A stretch of 10,957 nt of DNA from an uncultured Gemella sp. (GTDB taxonomy: Bacteria; Bacillota; Bacilli; Staphylococcales; Gemellaceae), in NCBI GenBank assembly GCA_945929765.1, contig CAMEOL010000020.1, forward strand, positions 1 to 10,957. The letters run 5' to 3'. Below, in pieces: positions 7,769-10,957 of the stretch. The stretch's first letter is position 1. Every line of letters starts with the position of its first letter. The position numbers were made by a program, and so were the translations under genes. Under the pieces are notes generated by a model. It was not told the DNA's origin. It saw nothing but the letters and a program-made list of their open reading frames with translations, and did not search any database.

Positions 7769-9007
7769 TTACTTAGTTGCTTTATTCCCAATATCTTTTC
7801 TATAAAAAAGTTGTGGCGCTTTTATTTTCTCTACTGTCTTATATGCATTATTTTTTGCGTCTATTATATTTTTTCCACGCCCATAAGCTAGTAATACTCT
7901 ACCTCCTGTAGAGAACCAGTTCCCATTTTCTTCTTTTAAAGCTGCAACATAATAATTATCTTCTATATCAAAATTTTCAACTTTAGCATTTTTTATATAA
8001 TTATCTGCTGGATACCCATTTGCTGCTAATACTACTCCACAAACAGTATCTTCTGACCATTGTAATTCTACTGTTTCTTTATTATAAACTTTCTCAATAA
8101 CTTCTATAATATCACTATCCATTTTTTCAAGTAAAACTTGTGTTTCTGGATCACCTAATCGTGCATTAAATTCTATCACTTTCACTCCATCTTTGGTTGC
8201 TATAAGCCCTGCGTATAAAAATCCAAAATACGGTGTATTCTCGCTAGCTAATCCTTCACAAACTGGTTTTACTACTTTTTCTATAGCTTCATTTATAACT
8301 TCTCTAGATATTTGTGGAACAGGTGTATATGCTCCCATTCCTCCTGTGTTCGCTCCTTTGTCATTGTCGTAAGCTCGTTTGTGATCTTGAGCAATTTCAT
8401 CAAATGGAATTACTACTTCTCCATTAACAAACGACATAAGAGAAAACTCTTCTCCATCTAAAAATTCTTCTATAACTACTTTACAATTTTGATCTTCATT
8501 ATAAAATTCTGTTAAAAATTGTATTGCTTCATCTTGTGTTTCTGGAATAACTACTCCTTTACCTGCAGCAAGCCCATCTTTCTTTATTACTAAGGGATAA
8601 CTTGATTTTTTTATATAGTCTAAAGAATTTTCTAAACTTGTAAACTCTTCATAACTCGCTGTTGGAACACCAAATCTAGCCATAACTTCTTTAGCAAAAC
8701 TTTTTGAACCTTCCATTTGAGCAGTATATTTATTCGGGCCAAAAACTTTTACAACAGGACTTAATTCATCATAAATACCTTTTACAAGTGGATCTTCTGG
8801 TCCTACTATTACCCAATCAATATTATTTTCTTGAACAAATAATTTTAATTCTTCAAATTGCAACTCACTTATATTTACTATTTTTGCAACATTTCTCATA
8901 CCATCATTTCCAGGCGCTACAAAAACATCGGTTACTTTTTTGCTCTTTTTTATTTTTTTACAAAGGGCGTGTTCTCTTCCACCACGTCCTATTACTAAAA
9001 CTTTCAT
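7769..9007 (-). CDS. purD: phosphoribosylamine–glycine ligase (GAR synthetase)
   Basis: Second step of purine synthesis: joins glycine to phosphoribosylamine with ATP, giving GAR. 412 residues, close to the family's 420. The N-terminal domain opens with MKVLVIGRGGREHAL (1–15). The ATP-grasp domain follows, with PLVIKKDGLAAGKGVV (138–153), the nucleotide-binding EEFLDGEEFSL (180–190), and the metal-binding region VIEFNARLGDPETQ (277–290, E279 and N281). DHKRAYDNDKGANTGGMGAY (208–227) is the family signature. The C-terminal domain completes the protein, with no truncation. The start is certain: AGGAGG lies 4 nt upstream of ATG 9007. It follows purH by 8 bp, and the purH stop (TAG) forms part of its ribosome site, so the two are co-transcribed. 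A strong terminator follows. Confidence 0.98.
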   Translation of the reverse strand: MKVLVIGRGGREHALCKKIKKSKKVTDVFVAPGNDGMRNVAKIVNISELQFEELKLFVQENNIDWVIVGPEDPLVKGIYDELSPVVKVFGPNKYTAQMEGSKSFAKEVMARFGVPTASYEEFTSLENSLDYIKKSSYPLVIKKDGLAAGKGVVIPETQDEAIQFLTEFYNEDQNCKVVIEEFLDGEEFSLMSFVNGEVVIPFDEIAQDHKRAYDNDKGANTGGMGAYTPVPQISREVINEAIEKVVKPVCEGLASENTPYFGFLYAGLIATKDGVKVIEFNARLGDPETQVLLEKMDSDIIEVIEKVYNKETVELQWSEDTVCGVVLAANGYPADNYIKNAKVENFDIEDNYYVAALKEENGNWFSTGGRVLLAYGRGKNIIDAKNNAYKTVEKIKAPQLFYRKDIGNKATK

Positions 9008-9015
9008 ATTACCTC

Positions 9016-10524
9016 CTAATGTTTGAAATGTCTAATTCCCGTTAATACCATTGCAATATCTTCTCTATTTGCTACTTCTATAGATTCGTTGTCTTTTATA
9101 GATCCACCTGGTTGAATTATAGCTTTTATTCCGAATTTAGCAGCTAATTCTACGGTGTCACCCATTGGGAAAAATCCATCAGATGCAAGGACTACATTTT
9201 CTTCTTCCAAAATTTTTTCTAACGCAATTTTAGCTGAACCTACTCTATTCATTTGTCCTGCTCCAATTCCTACTGTTCTATCTTTTGTCGCTAAAACTAT
9301 AGCATTAGATTTTACATGTTTTACTACTTTCCAAGCTAACTCAAATGCTTTTAATTCTTCTTCTGTAGGTTTTTTCTCCGTTACAAATTTAAGTTCTGCA
9401 TCTTTTAAAGATAGGTTATCTACAGTCTGAGCAAGAAGCCCACCAGAAACAGAAACATATTGTAACGTTTCTTCTTTAGATTTTTCTGTGTCACATACTA
9501 AAAGACGTAAATTTTTCTTTTTAGTTAAAATTTCTAGCGCTTCTTCTGAATAATTAGGAGCAATAATAACTTCTAAGAAAATTTTTGACATTTCTTCTGC
9601 AACTTCTCTCGTCACTTCTCTATTTAGAGCTACTATCCCACCAAAAATAGAAACAGAATCTGCTTCATAAGCATTGTTATACGCAACAAAAATATTCTCT
9701 CCTACTCCTACACCGCAAGGATTCATATGTTTTACAGCTACAACTGCTGGTTCTGAAAACTCTTTAACTACTTCTAAAGCAGCATCAGCATCACGAATAT
9801 TATTATACGATAATTCTTTTCCATGTAACTGCTTAGCTCCAGAAATTGTATTTTTCTTCACATTTTTTTCTTTATAGAAATATGCTTTTTGTTGTGGATT
9901 TTCTCCGTAACGTAGTGTTTCTTTTGATGTATAATTTAATTCAATATTTTGGTCATCAAAATAATTAACTATTTGTCTGTCATAAATTGCAGTGTGATTA
10001 AATACTTTTACAGCTAAAGACTTTCTAAATTCATAATTATCTGTTCCTGTCTTTAATTTTTCCAAAATTTCATTATAATCATTCGGATCAACAGCAACTA
10101 TAACATCCTTAAAATTTTTCGCAGAAGAACGTAACATAGTTGGCCCACCGATATCGATGTTTTCAATAGCTAATTCTTCAGTACAATCAGGTTTTTCAAT
10201 AGTTTCTTTAAAAGGATATAAATTAACACAAACTAAATCAATAGGCGTAATGTTATGTTCCTCTAAAGCATCTAAATGTGCAGTAATACTTCTATTCGCC
10301 AAAATTCCACCATGAATTGCAGGATGTAATGTTTTTACACGTCCATCCATGATTTCAGGAAAACCAGTAACCTCAAAAACTTGTTTTACAGCTACATCTT
10401 CTTTTTCTAAAGTTGTAAAAGTTCCTCCTGTAGAAATAAGTTCATAACCAAGTTCTATTAAACCTTTTGCAAAATCAACTAGGCCTGTTTTATCAGAAAC
10501 ACTAAGTAACGCTCTTTTTGTCAT
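9016..10524 (-). CDS. purH: bifunctional AICAR formyltransferase / IMP cyclohydrolase
   Basis: Last two steps of de novo IMP synthesis: formylates AICAR with 10-formyl-THF, then closes the ring. 502 residues, near the usual 510. The N-terminal MGS-like cyclohydrolase domain (about 1–145) shows STGGT (31–35), DGRVKTLHP (60–68) and [15 protein letters not shown] (123–137); K64, Y103, D124 and K136 match the known cyclohydrolase site residues. The formyltransferase domain has LRYGENPQQ (204–212), the catalytic K265–H266 in [19 protein letters not shown] (294–304), [10 protein letters not shown] (421–430), QPGGSIKD (471–478), and the closing GIRHFKH. ATG 10524 is preceded by AAAGGAG (10540–10534) at 9 nt. 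First gene of a purH–purD unit with its own strong promoter; purN, often just upstream in Bacilli, is absent here. Confidence 0.98.
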   Translation of the reverse strand: MTKRALLSVSDKTGLVDFAKGLIELGYELISTGGTFTTLEKEDVAVKQVFEVTGFPEIMDGRVKTLHPAIHGGILANRSITAHLDALEEHNITPIDLVCVNLYPFKETIEKPDCTEELAIENIDIGGPTMLRSSAKNFKDVIVAVDPNDYNEILEKLKTGTDNYEFRKSLAVKVFNHTAIYDRQIVNYFDDQNIELNYTSKETLRYGENPQQKAYFYKEKNVKKNTISGAKQLHGKELSYNNIRDADAALEVVKEFSEPAVVAVKHMNPCGVGVGENIFVAYNNAYEADSVSIFGGIVALNREVTREVAEEMSKIFLEVIIAPNYSEEALEILTKKKNLRLLVCDTEKSKEETLQYVSVSGGLLAQTVDNLSLKDAELKFVTEKKPTEEELKAFELAWKVVKHVKSNAIVLATKDRTVGIGAGQMNRVGSAKIALEKILEEENVVLASDGFFPMGDTVELAAKFGIKAIIQPGGSIKDNESIEVANREDIAMVLTGIRHFKH

Positions 10525-10593
10525 TATAATAAACTCCTTTTAATGTATGTGTTGTAATAAATTTATCATTGAAATTTATTCTTTTATAAAAAT

Positions 10594-10621
10594 ATTATAT
10601 CATAAAACCATACATTTTCAA
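10594..10621 (-). promoter_or_regulatory. sigma-A promoter of purH–purD
   Basis: TTGAAA (10621–10616) and a consensus TATAAT (10599–10594) are 16 bp apart, with an extended -10 (TGATATAAT). The leader would be about 60 nt, too short for a purine riboswitch. No CGAAC-type PurR box pair was seen around it. Confidence 0.82.
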
Positions 10622-10627
10622 GTTGAA

Positions 10628-10642
10628 TTGAAATTATTTCAA
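10628..10642. repeat. palindrome TTGAAAT-n-ATTTCAA upstream of the purH promoter
   Basis: Perfect 7-bp arms around one base, starting 6 bp upstream of the purH -35. The position would suit an activator or repressor, or simply an UP-like AT-rich element. A second perfect palindrome, GAATTATAATTC, lies at 10651–10662. No regulator is assigned. Confidence 0.35.
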
Positions 10643-10739
10643 TAAAATACGAATTATAATTCCCTTTGGAGTTAGGTTGTATATTTTAAAATAAAATTAA
10701 TAAATTTTATATAAAAAGCACTCTATTTTGTTTTGTTTT

Positions 10740-10803
10740 AAAAAATAAAAACGGATATATCACAAAAGTAAAGACTTTAGTTTACTTTCATATAATATCC
10801 GTT
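10740..10803 (-). terminator. Rho-independent terminator of the gene upstream of purH
   Basis: Outer arms AACGGATAT (10750–10758) and ATATCCGTT (10795–10803) pair perfectly over 9 bp with 36 nt between. Inside, AAAGTAAA (10765–10772) pairs with TTTACTTT (10781–10788) around an 8-nt loop. On the minus strand the stem is followed by TTTATTTTTT. It begins 9 bp after the stop codon of the partial gene at the window edge. Confidence 0.88.
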
Positions 10804-10812
10804 AATTTTAAT

Positions 10813-10957
10813 TTAATAATTCTCAATTATACTATATACATAACTATCTTTTAATGCGTAAATAGCTGGTTTTGACTTTATTTTTTCTACTTTATCTTCG
10901 TTTTTTAATATATAATTTACTATTGTTTTTCTATCATATTTTAAAACTTCTGATATT
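10813..10957 (-). CDS. C-terminal end of an unidentified protein (runs off window)
   Basis: The minus strand from 10956 is open for 47 codons to a TAA at 10815–10813, directly followed by a strong terminator, which supports a real gene end. The visible sequence runs from ISEVLKYDRKTIVNYILKNE to AIYALKDSYVYSIIENY. It is basic in the middle and hydrophilic. The first 17 residues have the spacing of a helix-turn-helix (LKYDRKTIVNYI), but one helix pair is too little to call a DNA-binding protein. No function is assigned; the start and most of the gene are outside the window. It is not part of the purH unit because of the terminator and the separate purH promoter. Confidence 0.7.
   Translation of the reverse strand, partial: ISEVLKYDRKTIVNYILKNEDKVEKIKSKPAIYALKDSYVYSIIENY

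Noticed and set aside
8704..9045. Plus-strand open frames opposite purD, purH, thrS, dnaI and the unknown ORF
   Set aside because: They lie antisense to well-supported genes, lack ribosome sites and recognisable motifs, and have leucine- or phenylalanine-heavy composition typical of shadow frames.
10525..10600. Purine riboswitch in the purH leader
   Set aside because: The predicted leader is only about 60 nt and shows neither the three-way junction sequences nor a terminator.
10681..10740. AT-rich inverted repeats (ATAAAATT/AATTTTAT, TTTTATATAAAA) as an origin or binding site
   Set aside because: Almost pure A/T, so expected by chance; no DnaA box (TTATCCACA-like) was found nearby or elsewhere in the window.

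Overview
The window looks like chromosomal DNA of a very AT-rich member of the Bacilli (Bacillota). The signs are a DnaB–DnaI helicase-loading pair, a T-box leader in front of thrS, AGGAGG-type ribosome binding sites, and proteins that look most like staphylococcal and streptococcal homologues. From memory a Gemella-type organism is the best guess; nothing in the window proves the genus. Every gene lies on the minus strand, so transcription runs from high to low coordinates. No mobile element, CRISPR array, tRNA or rRNA was seen.

In transcription order: (1) 10957–10740 holds the last 47 or so codons of an unidentified gene and its terminator. (2) 10642–7658 is a purine unit: a strong promoter, purH and purD (8 bp apart), then a terminator with a perfect 16-bp stem. 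(3) 7659–3978 is a replication-initiation unit: two candidate promoters, an unidentified 330-residue ORF that overlaps dnaB by a few bases, dnaB, and dnaI 1 bp later. The unidentified ORF sits where nrdR lies in Bacillus. (4) 3950–990 is a threonine-responsive unit: promoter, T-box riboswitch, thrS, and a cyclophilin-type peptidyl-prolyl isomerase 2 bp downstream, then a terminator. (5) 968–1 holds a promoter and the first 294 codons of a methionyl-tRNA synthetase that runs off the window.

The core genes are housekeeping. The less ordinary points are: the unknown ORF coupled to dnaB; a DnaI that has lost the cysteine cluster of its Bacillus counterpart; a foldase that appears to be under tRNA-Thr control; and three gene-end terminators that share a two-tier design (outer perfect stem, internal loop, weaker inner stem) with 36–37 nt between the outer arms. 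I found no clearly new defence or mobile system.
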